A program made the translations under genes and the position numbers. A stretch of DNA of 64,000 bases from JAENVU01 sp038250905. GTDB lineage: Bacteria; Actinomycetota; Acidimicrobiia; IMCC26256; JAENVU01. The notes beneath the pieces were generated by a model. That model did no database searches. It was not told the origin of the DNA and worked only from the letters and a program-made list of their open reading frames with translations. The DNA is taken from the NCBI GenBank assembly GCA_038250905.1, contig JBBSBV010000025.1:1-64000 (forward strand), read 5' to 3'. Numbering within the stretch: the stretch's first letter is position 1; each line of letters opens with the position of its first letter. Shown here one piece after another: positions 7,799 to 15,605 of the stretch.

Positions 7799-9331
7799 AT
7801 GCGGGTCACGTTCCTCGGTCACGTGGGCATGTACATCGAGACCGACGGCGGGTCGGTGTTGTGCGATCCCTGGTTCAACCCGGCGTACTTCGGATCGTGG
7901 TTCCCGTTCCCTCGCAACGACACGCTCGACCCGACGCTGTTCTCGTCACCCGACTACCTCTACATCTCGCATCTCCACCGTGATCACTTCGACCCCGAGT
8001 GGCTCCGTGCGCACGTGGACAAGGCGGCCACGGTGCTGTTGCCGGCATTCCGGGTCGACCATCTCGAACGGGCACTCCGTGAGGTCGGGTTCACGAACTT
8101 CGTCCACACCGACCACGCGGAGACCGTGCATCTCGGTGCGCTCGACGTGACCATCCTCGCCATGACCGCCCCGGCCGACGGACCCTCGGGCGACTCGGCA
8201 CTGGTCCTGCGGGACTCGACCGCGGCCCTGCTCAACCAGAACGACGCCCGGCCGCGGGACTTCGACGAGCTCGAGTCCTTCGGCCCCTACGACGCACACT
8301 TCACGCAGTTCTCGGGTGCGATCTGGTTCCCGATGGTCTACGACTTCCCGCCCGACGAGCAGCGGCGCCTGGGCATCGCCAAGCGGGCCGCGCAGATGGA
8401 TCGCGCCGTGCACTACCTGGCCGATATCGGATCCCCGAACCCGATCCCGGTCGCGGGTCCGCCGTGCTTCCTCGACGACGACCTCTGGCAGTGCAACGAC
8501 CTCGACTCCGATCCGGCCAACATCTTCCCGGACCAGACCGTCTTCATCGAAGAACTCGCGCACCGGGGCTTGCCCCCCGGCCACCTGCTCGTCCCGGGCT
8601 CGGTTGCCATCATCGCCGCCGGGCAGTGTCACGTCGAACACCCCTTGGGGACCATGCACCCGGACGCGATTTTCGCCGACAAGCGCGCCTACCTCGAACG
8701 GTACCGGGACGACTGGCGGCCGTGGCTCGAACGGGAACGGGCGAGTTGGCCGCGCGGTCGGTACGACGTGGTCGCGGAGCTGCGGGCGTGGTTCGAACCG
8801 ATCCTCGACCTGGCGCCGTACACGCGTGACGGGGTGAACGGGAACGTGTTGCTCCACGTCGGGGACGTCGGTGTGCTCATCGACTTCCCCGCGGGCCGGG
8901 TCACCGAGTGGGCGGGCGAGCCGGTCATGCACCGCATCGACGTCGACCGAGCGCTCGTGGAGTCGCTCATCGAACGGCACATCGAGGACTGGGTGAACGA
9001 ACTCTTCCTCTCGTGCCGGTTCCGAGCGCATCGTGAAGGCCGGTACAACGAGTACGTCTACACGTTCTTCAAGAACCTCTCGGTGGAGCGGATGGCGTTC
9101 TGCGAGGGTTACTACGCCACCATCGAAGAACCCGACGACGAGATGTTCCGCTGCGGCGACTACCTCGTCCAGAAGCGCTGCCCGCACCTGCGAGCCGACC
9201 TCGAACGGTTCGGCACCGTCGACGGTGACGTGCTCGAGTGCAAGGTGCACCACTGGCGATTCGAGCTCTCGACCGGCCGGTGCATCACGTCGGACGAACC
9301 CGAACACCACCTCCACACCGAGCGGATCTGA
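7799..9331 (+). CDS. MBL-fold metallohydrolase fused to a C-terminal Rieske [2Fe-2S] domain
   Basis: A 510-residue two-domain protein. The N-terminal part is a metallo-beta-lactamase fold (UlaG-like opening MRVTFLGHVGMYIETDG) with HLHRDH at 58-63. The C-terminal ~70 residues are a Rieske domain with Cys461-x-His463 and Cys481-x2-His484, the four [2Fe-2S] ligands. The long middle segment (~260-430) carries conserved YNEYVYTFFKNLSVERM. CMP-N-acetylneuraminate hydroxylase also joins these two domains, but with the Rieske domain first, so here the order is reversed. An oxygenase-type reaction is therefore possible but unproven. The next gene (PHP phosphoesterase) begins two bases after the stop, so the pair is an operon. 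Confidence 0.85.
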   Translation: MRVTFLGHVGMYIETDGGSVLCDPWFNPAYFGSWFPFPRNDTLDPTLFSSPDYLYISHLHRDHFDPEWLRAHVDKAATVLLPAFRVDHLERALREVGFTNFVHTDHAETVHLGALDVTILAMTAPADGPSGDSALVLRDSTAALLNQNDARPRDFDELESFGPYDAHFTQFSGAIWFPMVYDFPPDEQRRLGIAKRAAQMDRAVHYLADIGSPNPIPVAGPPCFLDDDLWQCNDLDSDPANIFPDQTVFIEELAHRGLPPGHLLVPGSVAIIAAGQCHVEHPLGTMHPDAIFADKRAYLERYRDDWRPWLERERASWPRGRYDVVAELRAWFEPILDLAPYTRDGVNGNVLLHVGDVGVLIDFPAGRVTEWAGEPVMHRIDVDRALVESLIERHIEDWVNELFLSCRFRAHREGRYNEYVYTFFKNLSVERMAFCEGYYATIEEPDDEMFRCGDYLVQKRCPHLRADLERFGTVDGDVLECKVHHWRFELSTGRCITSDEPEHHLHTERI

Positions 9332-9332
9332 C

Positions 9333-9974
9333 GTGCGTATCGATCTGCACGCACATACGGCGCCGCGATCCAACTGCTCGCGGACGACGTTGGAGGAACT
9401 CGTCGCCACGGCGCGCGCCCACGGTCTGGACGCGCTGTGTATCACCGAACACGACGTGCGCTGGCCGGAGGACGAACTCGCCGATGCGTCGAGGCTGCTC
9501 GACTTCCCGCTGATCCCGGGTGTCGAACTGACCACCGATGTCGGCCATGTGCTCGCGTTCGGTCCGCTGCGCAAGCCGCTCTGGATGGGGTACTCGCTCG
9601 CCGAACTGGTGGAGGAGTGTGCGCAGTCGGACACCGCGCTGGTGCTCCCGCATCCGCTTCGTCGCTACGCCGGGGAACGAGCGGTGAAGGGCGGCCGCAA
9701 ACCGCCGACCCCCGCCGAGATCGTCACCCTGCCCCAGTGGGAGGTCGTCCACGCGATCGAGGCCGCCAGCACGCAGACCACCACCCTGGAGCACACCCTC
9801 ACTGCCGCCGCACTCACCGCGTCGCCCCGCCCGGCGGTGGGAGCGAGTGACGCCCACGGTCCGGGACTGGCCGGTCTCTTCGCCACCGAGGTCGACGGCC
9901 CGGTGCACACGGCCGAAGACCTGGCCCGCGCGATCCGCGCCGGTCACGTCCGTCCGTCCCGGTTCGCCGACTGA
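9333..9974 (+). CDS. PHP domain-containing metal-dependent phosphoesterase
   Basis: A 213-residue PHP-domain protein. The metal-binding motifs are HAHT (His6, His8), CITEHD, GVELTTD, LPHPLR and the final ASDAH. These belong to the TrpH/YciV-like group of phosphoesterases acting on nucleotides or small phosphoesters. The GTG at 9333 lies directly after the MBL-Rieske stop and starts exactly at the first conserved strand (VRIDLHAHT); an upstream open frame overlapping that gene has no homology. Tight spacing suggests it acts in the same process as the MBL-Rieske protein, which is unusual company for a PHP protein. Confidence 0.85.
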   Translation: MRIDLHAHTAPRSNCSRTTLEELVATARAHGLDALCITEHDVRWPEDELADASRLLDFPLIPGVELTTDVGHVLAFGPLRKPLWMGYSLAELVEECAQSDTALVLPHPLRRYAGERAVKGGRKPPTPAEIVTLPQWEVVHAIEAASTQTTTLEHTLTAAALTASPRPAVGASDAHGPGLAGLFATEVDGPVHTAEDLARAIRAGHVRPSRFAD

Positions 9975-9985
9975 CGTCGGCGTCA
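9972..9985. promoter_or_regulatory. Palindromic operator candidate TGAC-N6-GTCA (site 3)
   Basis: TGACGTCGGCGTCA, one mismatch from a perfect palindrome, starts at the stop codon of the PHP gene and ends four bases before a TACGAT -10-like box (9990-9995) that serves the downstream thiolase. Confidence 0.6.
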
Positions 9986-9989
9986 GGGA

Positions 9990-9995
9990 TACGAT
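9990..9995 (+). promoter_or_regulatory. -10 element of thiolase promoter
   Basis: TACGAT lying just downstream of operator site 3. The transcript would have a ~30-base leader with a GGAGG ribosome-binding site at 10022-10026. Confidence 0.4.
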
Positions 9996-10033
9996 CCCCG
10001 GGCTTCGCACACCCCCGAACCGGAGGACGCCCC

Positions 10034-11212
10034 ATGGGTGACGCCGTCATCGTCTCGACCGCCCGTACCGCCATCGGTACCGCCCGCAAGGGCACGTTGC
10101 TCGACGTCTCGGCGTTCGACCTGGCGGAGTACGCGGTGGGTGCGGCTCTGGACCGCTCCGGCGTACCGAAGGACGACGTCGACGACCTGCAGATGGGGGA
10201 GTCGCTCCAGGGTGGCGGTGACATCGCCCGGTACGCCGCGGTGGAACTCGGTCTCGAGAACGTGCCCGGCGTGGCGCTGAACCGGCACTGCGCCTCGGGT
10301 ATGGCCGCGGTGCAGGGCGCGGCCGCGAGTATCCGGGCCGGTATGGATCGGGTCGTGATCGCCGGTGGCGCCGAATCGATCTCGAGTTCACCCGCGGTGA
10401 TGAAGCGCAAGCTCGGCACCGACGAGATGGAGCCGTGGATGTCGCCGAGCCATCCGGCCACCCCCGATGCACCGGCGTTCGACATGTCGATCACCGTCGG
10501 GTGGAACTCGGCGCAGAAGGCGAACGTCACCCGCGAGGAAATGGACCACTGGGCGTTCGAGTCGCACAACCGTGCGATCGCGGCAATCGACAGCGGCAAG
10601 TTCGAGGCCGAGATCGTGCCGATCACGGTGAAGCGACGTGACGGCGAGACGGTCGAGTTCTCGGTCGACGAGCACCCGCGGCGCGGCACCACGATGGAGA
10701 AACTCGCCAGTCTCAAGCCGCTCCACCCCGAGATCGAGGGCTTCAGCATCACCGCCGGGAACTCGTCGGGTCTGAACGACGCCGGCGCCGCGATGATGAT
10801 CGTCGACTCCGAATACGCCCAGGCCCACGGGCTGCGGCCCATGGCGATCGTGAAGTCGTGGGCGTCCTCGGGCGTGCCACCGCGTGACACGGGCCTCGGC
10901 CCCACGCTCGCCATCCCGAAGGCGCTCGACCGGGCCGGCCTGACCGTCGGTGACGTCGACCTCTTCGAGATCAACGAGGCGTTCGCCGCCATGTGCGTGG
11001 CGAGTACCCGCATCCTCGGCATCGACCATGCCATCACCAACGTGAACGGCAGTGGTTGCAGTCTGGGTCACCCGGTGGCTGCGACCGGCGCCCGCATGAT
11101 CATCACGCTCGTGCACGAGTTGGCCCGGCGTGGTGGCGGCATCGGCGTCTCGAGCATGTGCGCGGGCGGCGGTATGGGTTCGGCCACCGTGCTCGAGGTC
11201 ATGCCGGCCTGA
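10034..11212 (+). CDS. Thiolase family protein (acetyl-CoA acetyltransferase)
   Basis: A 392-residue degradative/biosynthetic thiolase that cleaves 3-oxoacyl-CoA or condenses two acyl-CoAs. All catalytic residues are present: nucleophile Cys86 (NRHCASGM), His346 (GCSLGHPVAATG) and Cys376 (SSMCAGGGMG), plus NEAFA. Length and motif set match the FadA/AtoB group, not the SCP2/Ltp group found at 25140. A GGAGG ribosome-binding site eight bases upstream fixes the ATG. The promoter carries operator site 3, which links this gene to the same putative regulon as the MaoC and acyl-CoA dehydrogenase genes. Confidence 0.94.
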   Translation: MGDAVIVSTARTAIGTARKGTLLDVSAFDLAEYAVGAALDRSGVPKDDVDDLQMGESLQGGGDIARYAAVELGLENVPGVALNRHCASGMAAVQGAAASIRAGMDRVVIAGGAESISSSPAVMKRKLGTDEMEPWMSPSHPATPDAPAFDMSITVGWNSAQKANVTREEMDHWAFESHNRAIAAIDSGKFEAEIVPITVKRRDGETVEFSVDEHPRRGTTMEKLASLKPLHPEIEGFSITAGNSSGLNDAGAAMMIVDSEYAQAHGLRPMAIVKSWASSGVPPRDTGLGPTLAIPKALDRAGLTVGDVDLFEINEAFAAMCVASTRILGIDHAITNVNGSGCSLGHPVAATGARMIITLVHELARRGGGIGVSSMCAGGGMGSATVLEVMPA

Positions 11213-11228
11213 CCGACCCTGCGCCGGT

Positions 11229-11741
11229 TCAGCAGCCGAGCTGGAGTTCTGCGGGTACCGGTGCCGGGGCCGCGCAGGAAACGTGGTTCTGCCCGTAGCC
11301 GTCGATGGTCCAGGTGGCACCCAGCCGCTGCAACGCGACGGTGAGTTGCACGACGCCGGTGCCCGGGTTCGGCACCAGGGTCACCGCCGACCAGATGGGG
11401 TTGGCCGTCGACACCCGACAGTTCGCGATCGTGTACTTCTCCAACGGCACCGGTCCGAGATCGCCGCCCTGTACCGCGCCGTAGATCGCGCCGGCCCGTG
11501 CGCCACAGTTGCCGGGGTTCGACGGTGTGGTAGTGGGACTCGTCGGCGGCACCGTCGACGGCGTGGTGGTCGAACTGCTCGAAGTCGTGCTCGACGACGA
11601 CGTCGTGGTGCCGTGGCGGCGCCGGGTCGTCGTCGTGGTCCGGTTCGGCTTGGGCTTCGCGCTCGACGAACCGGAATCGCACGCGGCGAGACCGACGACG
11701 GCGAGGGCGGCGCAGAGGAACGCAGTTCGGCGGAGCACCAT
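11229..11741 (-). CDS. Secreted lipoprotein with Ser/Thr-rich linker, unknown function
   Basis: A ~170-residue lipoprotein. A signal peptide (FLCAALAVVGLA) ends in the lipobox LAAC, predicting lipid anchoring at the cytoplasmic membrane. Residues ~25-75 are a low-complexity Ser/Thr/Pro spacer. The ~95-residue globular end contains four cysteines (NCGAR, NCRVST, HVSCAA, LQLGC) that could form two disulfides. I recognise no family. The ATG at 11741 follows a GTG by one codon; either may be used. It is convergent with the thiolase and divergent from the inositol-phosphatase gene. Similar short cell-wall lipoproteins are common in Acidimicrobiia; the function is unknown. Confidence 0.75.
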   Translation of the reverse strand: MVLRRTAFLCAALAVVGLAACDSGSSSAKPKPNRTTTTTRRRHGTTTSSSSTTSSSSTTTPSTVPPTSPTTTPSNPGNCGARAGAIYGAVQGGDLGPVPLEKYTIANCRVSTANPIWSAVTLVPNPGTGVVQLTVALQRLGATWTIDGYGQNHVSCAAPAPVPAELQLGC

Positions 11742-11869
11742 CACTCCAGCATGGCCGACCGGGACCGGCTGGGGTCGGCTTTGTCGGCCGGCGGCTTCGC
11801 TATCGTGCCGCCATCAACGCCGACCTCGTCCTCGCCCTCGAACTCGCCGACGCCGCCGATGCCCTCACC

Positions 11870-12586
11870 ATGGCCCGGTTCCGGGCCGAGGACCTCGTCA
11901 TCGACCGCAAGCCCGACACCACCCATGTGACCGAAGCCGACCGGGCCACCGAGATCCTCATCCGGGAGGGGATCCAGTCCGCGCGGCCCGGTGACGCGGT
12001 GCTCGGCGAGGAGTTCGGGGTCGAGGGCAGTTCGCAACGGCGGTGGATCATCGACCCGATCGACGGGACCGCGAGCTACGTGCGCGGGTTTCCGGTCTGG
12101 GGCACGCTGATCGCGCTGGAGGTGGCGGGGGAGTTGACCGTCGGTGTGGTGTCGGCGCCGGCGCTGCACATGCGGTGGTGGGCGGCGCGCGGAGAAGGCG
12201 CGTTCATGAACGAGCGCCCGATCCGGGTCTCGGCGGTCTCGAACCTGACCGACGCGCAGCTGTGTTACTCGGACCTGCCTTCGTGGACCGAGTTCCGTAC
12301 TACGGCCCAACCGATGATCGATCTGCTCCATACGGTGTGGCGGACACGGGGGGTCGGTGACTTTCTCCAGCACATGTTCGTCGCCGAGGGCGCGGCCGAC
12401 ATCGCGGTGGAACCCGTCGTGAATCTGTGGGACCTCGCGGCGATCCAGGTGATCGTCGAGGAGGCGGGCGGTCGGTTCTCGAACCTCGAAGGCGAACGGA
12501 CCGCCGATGGGGGGAGTGCGCTGTCGACGAACGGGTTGCTGCACGACGAGGTGCTCTCCGCGCTCTCGGATGCCCGGCCGCGGTGA
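11870..12586 (+). CDS. Inositol monophosphatase family protein
   Basis: A Mg2+-dependent phosphatase of the inositol monophosphatase/histidinol-phosphate phosphatase family. Metal-binding motifs are visible as GEEFG (Glu47/48), DPIDGTASY (Asp62, Asp65) and the distal WDLAA aspartate. The coordinates start at the first ATG, but the conserved N-terminal helix (DLVLALELADAADALTMARF) continues 19 residues upstream in frame without any ATG, GTG or TTG; the likely initiator is an ATC at 11813 or a base error there. The stop overlaps the start of the FGGY kinase by one base (TGATG), so the phosphatase and kinase are co-translated. Substrate may be inositol-, histidinol- or sugar-phosphate. Confidence 0.85.
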   Translation: MARFRAEDLVIDRKPDTTHVTEADRATEILIREGIQSARPGDAVLGEEFGVEGSSQRRWIIDPIDGTASYVRGFPVWGTLIALEVAGELTVGVVSAPALHMRWWAARGEGAFMNERPIRVSAVSNLTDAQLCYSDLPSWTEFRTTAQPMIDLLHTVWRTRGVGDFLQHMFVAEGAADIAVEPVVNLWDLAAIQVIVEEAGGRFSNLEGERTADGGSALSTNGLLHDEVLSALSDARPR

Positions 12587-13935
12587 TGAGCGCGACCGGA
12601 CCGCTCACGGTCGGCATCGACATCGGCACCTCGTCGGTGAAGGCGATCGCCGCCGACGAGGACGGCATCGTCGTCGCGCAGGCGCGTATTCCGCACGAGA
12701 TCCGGATTCCCGCCCCCGACCGTTTCGAACACGACCCCACGTCCGCATGGCGGGACGGCCCGCGAGCCGCGCTAGCCGCACTCGCGCTCGACGAAGCGCC
12801 CGCCGGGGTGAGTGTGTGCGCGATGGTGCCCTCGGTGGCGGCGGTCGATGCCGCGGGCGCACCGTTGACGCCGGGCCTGCTCTACGGCGACGCGCGCGGG
12901 CAGGGCGAGCCCAGTTCCGGCAATCCCGCCCAGAGCGGCGAACTCCTCAACTTCCTCCGGTGGGCCAAGGAGACCGCGCCCGAGGCGGCCGCGTTCTGGC
13001 CCGCCACCGCGATGGCCAATCACGCGCTGAGTGGCGAAGCCGTGCTCGACACCACGACCGCGAGCGTCGCGTACCCACTGTTCGACTGGACGGCGTGGGA
13101 CCCGGCCGTTGCGGCCGGTCTCGGCATCACGGTGGAACAGCTGCCCCGCATCGCGCCGACCGGGTGGGCCTGCGGTCACGTCGGAGGCCCGGACGGTCCG
13201 GTGCTCGCCCCCGGCTGCATCGACGTGCTCACCGACCAGATCGTCGCCGGGGCGAACCAGGTGGGCGACGTGCTGCTCCTCATGGGCACGACGTTGATCG
13301 TGAACACGGTGACGCCGCTCCACGATGCCGTCCCCGACTACTGGGTGATGCCCTTCACGGAACCCGACCTGTTCCTCGCGGGCGGCCCGAGCAACGCCGG
13401 TGGACTCTTCATCAACTGGGCGACCCATGCGATGGGTGCCGAGACACCAGTCGGCGCGCCCCGTCCCGACCGCGTGCCGGTCTGGTCGCCGTACCCGCGT
13501 GGGGAACGCGTTCCGCTCCACGACCCCCATCGACGGGGGATGCTCGCGGATCTCGACCTCACCCACGACGCGGCGGCGATCCGGCGCGCGACCTTCGAGG
13601 CCTCGGGGTTCGTCACCCGGCGGATGGTCGATGCGGTGGCCACCGCCCATGGGGTGACCCCGCGGCGGATCGTGGCGACGGGCGGCGGTACGCGGGTCGA
13701 AGCATGGGTCCAGGCGGTCGCCGACTGCACCGGCCTGCCCGTCCAGACGACCGCGGTGCCTGAGGGCGCCGCGCTGGGCTCGGCGTTCCTCGCCCGCCTC
13801 GCGGCCGGCCTCGAGTCCGGGGTGATGACCGACGCGCGGCGTTGGGCCCGCCCCGGCCGCACGGTGGATCCGGATCCCGCGTGGGCCGAACCGGTCGCCG
13901 CTCGGTACCGCCGGTTCCTCGAACTGGCGAGCTGA
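12586..13935 (+). CDS. FGGY-family carbohydrate kinase
   Basis: A 449-residue sugar kinase of the FGGY (xylulokinase/gluconokinase) family that phosphorylates a pentulose, hexulose or polyol with ATP. The N-terminal phosphate loop GIDIGTSSVKA opens the protein. The second-domain ATP motif is ATGGGTRVEAWVQAVAD, followed by TAVPEGAALGSAFLA. The usual catalytic aspartate is in LTDQIVAGA. Start: the ATG overlaps the upstream stop, and the longer open frame is a shadow. Being coupled to a phosphatase of sugar or inositol phosphates is notable. The substrate cannot be assigned from the sequence. Confidence 0.88.
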   Translation: MSATGPLTVGIDIGTSSVKAIAADEDGIVVAQARIPHEIRIPAPDRFEHDPTSAWRDGPRAALAALALDEAPAGVSVCAMVPSVAAVDAAGAPLTPGLLYGDARGQGEPSSGNPAQSGELLNFLRWAKETAPEAAAFWPATAMANHALSGEAVLDTTTASVAYPLFDWTAWDPAVAAGLGITVEQLPRIAPTGWACGHVGGPDGPVLAPGCIDVLTDQIVAGANQVGDVLLLMGTTLIVNTVTPLHDAVPDYWVMPFTEPDLFLAGGPSNAGGLFINWATHAMGAETPVGAPRPDRVPVWSPYPRGERVPLHDPHRRGMLADLDLTHDAAAIRRATFEASGFVTRRMVDAVATAHGVTPRRIVATGGGTRVEAWVQAVADCTGLPVQTTAVPEGAALGSAFLARLAAGLESGVMTDARRWARPGRTVDPDPAWAEPVAARYRRFLELAS

Positions 13936-13952
13936 GCGCGCCGCGTCATCCG

Positions 13953-13967
13953 GGAGTGGAGAACTCC
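13953..13967. promoter_or_regulatory. Small inverted repeat upstream of the P450 -10 box
   Basis: GGAGT-N5-ACTCC lies directly upstream of the TAAGCT -10 box of the P450 gene. It may bind a regulator or act as a weak terminator hairpin for the kinase gene. Confidence 0.3.
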
Positions 13968-13973
13968 TAAGCT
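13968..13973 (+). promoter_or_regulatory. -10 element, leaderless promoter of cytochrome P450
   Basis: TAAGCT followed by seven bases and the ATG at 13981; no ribosome-binding site. Confidence 0.5.
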
Positions 13974-13986
13974 GACACGCATGTCA
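13973..13986. promoter_or_regulatory. Palindromic operator candidate TGAC-N6-GTCA (site 4)
   Basis: TGACACGCATGTCA (one mismatch from symmetric) spans the P450 start codon, right after its -10 box. Binding here would block transcription start directly. Confidence 0.5.
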
Positions 13987-15177
13987 GTCACCGCGGATCT
14001 GCCGTTCGACGTCATGGGCCAGTTCTCGGGGGTCGCCGGCGACCTGCGTGACCCGTACCCCGACTTCCACACGAAGCGGCGCGAGCGGCCGGTCGAACTC
14101 ATGGAGGATGGCGGGTACGAGGTCTATCCGTACGAACTCGTGTCGAGCGTGATGCGCGACAACGTGACGTTCGCATCGGGTTCGATCCGCGACTTCATGA
14201 GCGTCGTGATGGGTCCGTATCCCCTTGTGGGCATGGACGAACCCGAGCACCGGCGGTTGCGCACACTCGTGGCCCAGGCGTTCCGGCAGCGGACGCTCGC
14301 CCACTGGGACGAGGACCTCGTGGTGCCGGTGGTCGACGAGATGATCGACGGGTTCGCGGCGCGCGGGAGTGCGGATCTCGTGAGCGAGTTCACCTACCAC
14401 TACCCGGCCCAGGTGATCGCCGCGATCCTCGGACTGCCGCGAGAGGACCAAGCCTTCTTCCACCCGCGGGCGCTCGCGTTGATCAACGTCGCAGTACGAC
14501 CGGAGGAGGGCATCCTCGCCAGCGAGGAACTGCGCGACTACTTCGTCGCCATCATGGACGAGCGACGCGCGCACCCCGGCACCGACATCATCAGCGAACT
14601 CACCGTTGCCGAACTCGACGGCGAGCGCCTCGGGGACGAGGAGATCCTGTCGTTCCTACGCCTCCTCCTGCCGGCGGGCGCCGAGACCACGTACCGCGCC
14701 ACCGGGAACTTCCTCTACGGGCTGTTGACGAATACCGACCAGCTCGCCGCGTTGCGGGCGGACCGGGAACTGATGCCCCAGGCGATCGAGGAATCGATCC
14801 GATGGGAGGGCCCGCTCCTGATCACGTCTCGGGAGTGCGCCGCCGATGCCGAGATCGCGGGAGTGCAGATCCCGAAGGGTGCGTTCGTGACGGTCAACGT
14901 CGGTGCCGCCAACCACGACGAAACGCGGTGGGACCGCGCCGACGAGTTCGACATCTTCCGTGGTCCGCAGCCCCACATCGCGTTCGGCCACGGCGTGCAC
15001 ATGTGTCTCGGGATCCACCTCGCCCGGATGGAGATGGCGTCCGCGGTCAACCGGTTGCTCGACCGGTGCCCGAACCTGCGCATCGACCCGGCACGATGGG
15101 AAGCCGACGACGTCCACATCCACGGCGAGCGGTTCCGGTCACCGACGACACTGCCCGTGCTCTTCGATGTCGCGTAG
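13981..15177 (+). CDS. Cytochrome P450
   Basis: A 398-residue soluble class I bacterial P450. The heme-ligand loop FGHGVHMCLG places Cys342 as the thiolate ligand. The I-helix oxygen-binding motif is AGAETT, the ExxR of the K helix is EESIR, and PLVGMDEPEHRRLRTLVAQAF is the family's typical C-helix region. It would hydroxylate a hydrophobic substrate using electrons from a ferredoxin such as the [3Fe-4S] ferredoxin at 17574. The TAAGCT box seven bases before the ATG suggests a leaderless transcript, and operator site 4 covers the start. Lipid or steroid hydroxylation fits the context but is inference. Confidence 0.95.
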   Translation: MSVTADLPFDVMGQFSGVAGDLRDPYPDFHTKRRERPVELMEDGGYEVYPYELVSSVMRDNVTFASGSIRDFMSVVMGPYPLVGMDEPEHRRLRTLVAQAFRQRTLAHWDEDLVVPVVDEMIDGFAARGSADLVSEFTYHYPAQVIAAILGLPREDQAFFHPRALALINVAVRPEEGILASEELRDYFVAIMDERRAHPGTDIISELTVAELDGERLGDEEILSFLRLLLPAGAETTYRATGNFLYGLLTNTDQLAALRADRELMPQAIEESIRWEGPLLITSRECAADAEIAGVQIPKGAFVTVNVGAANHDETRWDRADEFDIFRGPQPHIAFGHGVHMCLGIHLARMEMASAVNRLLDRCPNLRIDPARWEADDVHIHGERFRSPTTLPVLFDVA

Positions 15178-15186
15178 CGGCACCCG

Positions 15187-15597
15187 ATGACCGACGCGAT
15201 GACCGACCTGACCGACGCGACCGCCCCGGGACCGATGCCCTGGCGCATGCTGGCGCTCATGGGCGGCGCCGGCGTCACCCACTTCACGAACCCCGGGTTC
15301 TACGACGCGATCGTCCCGAAATGGATGCCGGGTCCGGCGCGGGCCTGGACCTACGCCAGCGGTGTCGCGGAACTTGCCTGCGTAGCCCTGATGGTGCGGC
15401 CGCAGACGCGGCGGGCCGGCGGTTGGGCGGCACTGGCCACCATCCTCGCGGTGTGGCCCGCGAACTGGCAGGTGGCGCTCGACGGTGGGGTGCCCGACGC
15501 GAAGCCGCCGATGGACACCGCCGCGGTCTCGTGGGCCCGATTGCCGCTGCAACTCCCCATGCTCTGGGGCGCCCTCAACGTGGCCCGCGGCAGGTAG
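15187..15597 (+). CDS. DoxX-like integral membrane protein
   Basis: A 136-residue membrane protein with about four hydrophobic segments: around PWRMLALMGGAGVTHF, AWTYASGVAELACVALMV, WAALATILAVWPANWQ and a C-terminal LPLQLPMLWGALNVA. This pattern matches DoxX/MauE-like small membrane proteins of unknown or redox-related role. The N-terminus is a short repeat (MTDAMTDLTDAT) whose DNA repeats ATGACCGAC, so the exact start (15187 or the second ATG at 15199) is uncertain. It lies ten bases after the P450 stop and is probably cotranscribed with it. Confidence 0.7.
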   Translation: MTDAMTDLTDATAPGPMPWRMLALMGGAGVTHFTNPGFYDAIVPKWMPGPARAWTYASGVAELACVALMVRPQTRRAGGWAALATILAVWPANWQVALDGGVPDAKPPMDTAAVSWARLPLQLPMLWGALNVARGR

Positions 15598-15605
15598 GGA
15601 ACGGC

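Noticed and set aside
11509..11680. ACC/TCG-rich repeat-like tract
   Set aside because: It encodes the Ser/Thr-rich linker of the lipoprotein; it has no regular unit and is not a CRISPR or tandem repeat array.
15187..15222. Repeated ATGACCGAC units
   Set aside because: Only three imperfect units encoding the N-terminal MTD repeats of the DoxX-like protein; considered coding, not regulatory.
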